A stretch of DNA of 14,013 nucleotides from Candidatus Cloacimonadota bacterium. GTDB lineage: Bacteria > Cloacimonadota > Cloacimonadia > Cloacimonadales > WRIO01. The notes under the pieces are model-generated. The model did not search any database, was not told the DNA's origin, and worked only from the letters and a program-made list of their open reading frames with translations. Below, in pieces: positions 13,896 through 14,013 of this stretch (its first letter is position 1; each line of letters starts with the position of its first letter). Position numbers and translations under genes: made by a program. The DNA lies in NCBI GenBank assembly GCA_023230175.1, contig JALNXV010000049.1, positions 1 through 14,013 on the forward strand. Direction: 5' to 3'.

Positions 13896-14013
13896 TGACA
13901 CAGTTGCCACATTAAAAACTACTTAAATACTATGATGCATACTCTCCTTTTTTAACTCTTTTTTCTAATTTAAACTGCTCTGGATTATAATCTACATTAT
14001 TTTTATACAAGGA
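13896..14013 (-). repeat. Right arm of the 118-bp perfect inverted repeat
   Basis: The reverse complement of 12500-12617 with no mismatch. It reaches the last base of the window, so the repeat probably continues beyond it. Confidence 0.95.
13930..14013 (-). CDS. 3' end of a second IS110-family transposase copy, cut by the window end
   Basis: The minus strand encodes the last 27 residues and stop of the same IS110 transposase found at 11573-12583 (begins SLYKNNVDYNPEQF, ends KKGEYAS), identical at DNA level. The gene would continue to the right of the window. It faces the IS256 gene in the opposite orientation to the left copy. Whether the second copy is complete cannot be seen. Confidence 0.85.
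   Translation of the reverse strand, partial: SLYKNNVDYNPEQFKLEKRVKKGEYAS

Larger units (their letters stand above)
12607..13906 (+). mobile_element. IS256-family insertion sequence (approximate limits)
   Basis: An intact IS256-type transposase gene between inverted CAACTGTGTCA (12607-12617) and TGACACAGTTG (13896-13906). IS256 elements normally end in inverted repeats of some 20-30 bp. Inside these 11-mers (12618 on, 13895 back) the two sides show no similarity, so the element's ends must lie in the shared flanking sequence, which also carries the IS110 3' end. True ends and target duplications cannot be fixed from this window. Confidence 0.55.

Overview
The window reads as a piece of an A+T-rich plasmid from a Campylobacterota-type host (Arcobacter or Sulfurimonas-like). 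This host guess rests on base composition, codon use and protein style, not on any search. The backbone part is at the left. A tail of an unidentified gene (2-73) is followed by two 18-bp direct repeats spaced 31 bp apart (iteron-like), a Rep_3/RepB-type initiator (234-1712), a strong intrinsic terminator, and a plasmid-borne DnaB-like replicative helicase that starts at TTG (1762-3093).

The middle is a maintenance and defence island. A first hipBA toxin-antitoxin operon (3190-4742) is followed by a patch of small genes: two paralogous 72-74 residue helix-turn-helix proteins, two minus-strand membrane proteins and one or two tiny minus-strand transmembrane peptides. Next come an abiEi/abiEii type IV toxin-antitoxin pair (6691-8341), a broken XRE regulator with an in-frame stop (8493-8744), a ribbon-helix-helix/coiled-coil protein (8887-9399) and a second, diverged hipBA operon (9598-11252). 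Three units in this part have an exact TTGACA-N17-TATAAT promoter. The second hipBA promoter lies in an array of five ACTATAAT-like half-sites, a probable HipB operator.

The right end is mobile DNA. An intact IS110-family transposase (11573-12583) is preceded by a structured non-coding stretch that is a good candidate for a bridge RNA, including a hairpin that buries the Shine-Dalgarno of the transposase. It is followed by an intact IS256-family transposase (12651-13874). A perfect 118-bp inverted repeat then begins, which is the 3' end of the same IS110 element on the opposite strand and runs off the window end. So the IS256 gene is bracketed by two inverted IS110 3' ends. One reading is that the IS110 element uses the symmetric ends of the IS256 element as its target.

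Functionally, rep and the helicase copy the replicon, the three toxin-antitoxin operons would stabilise it or act against phages, and the IS elements sit at the edge of the accessory segment.
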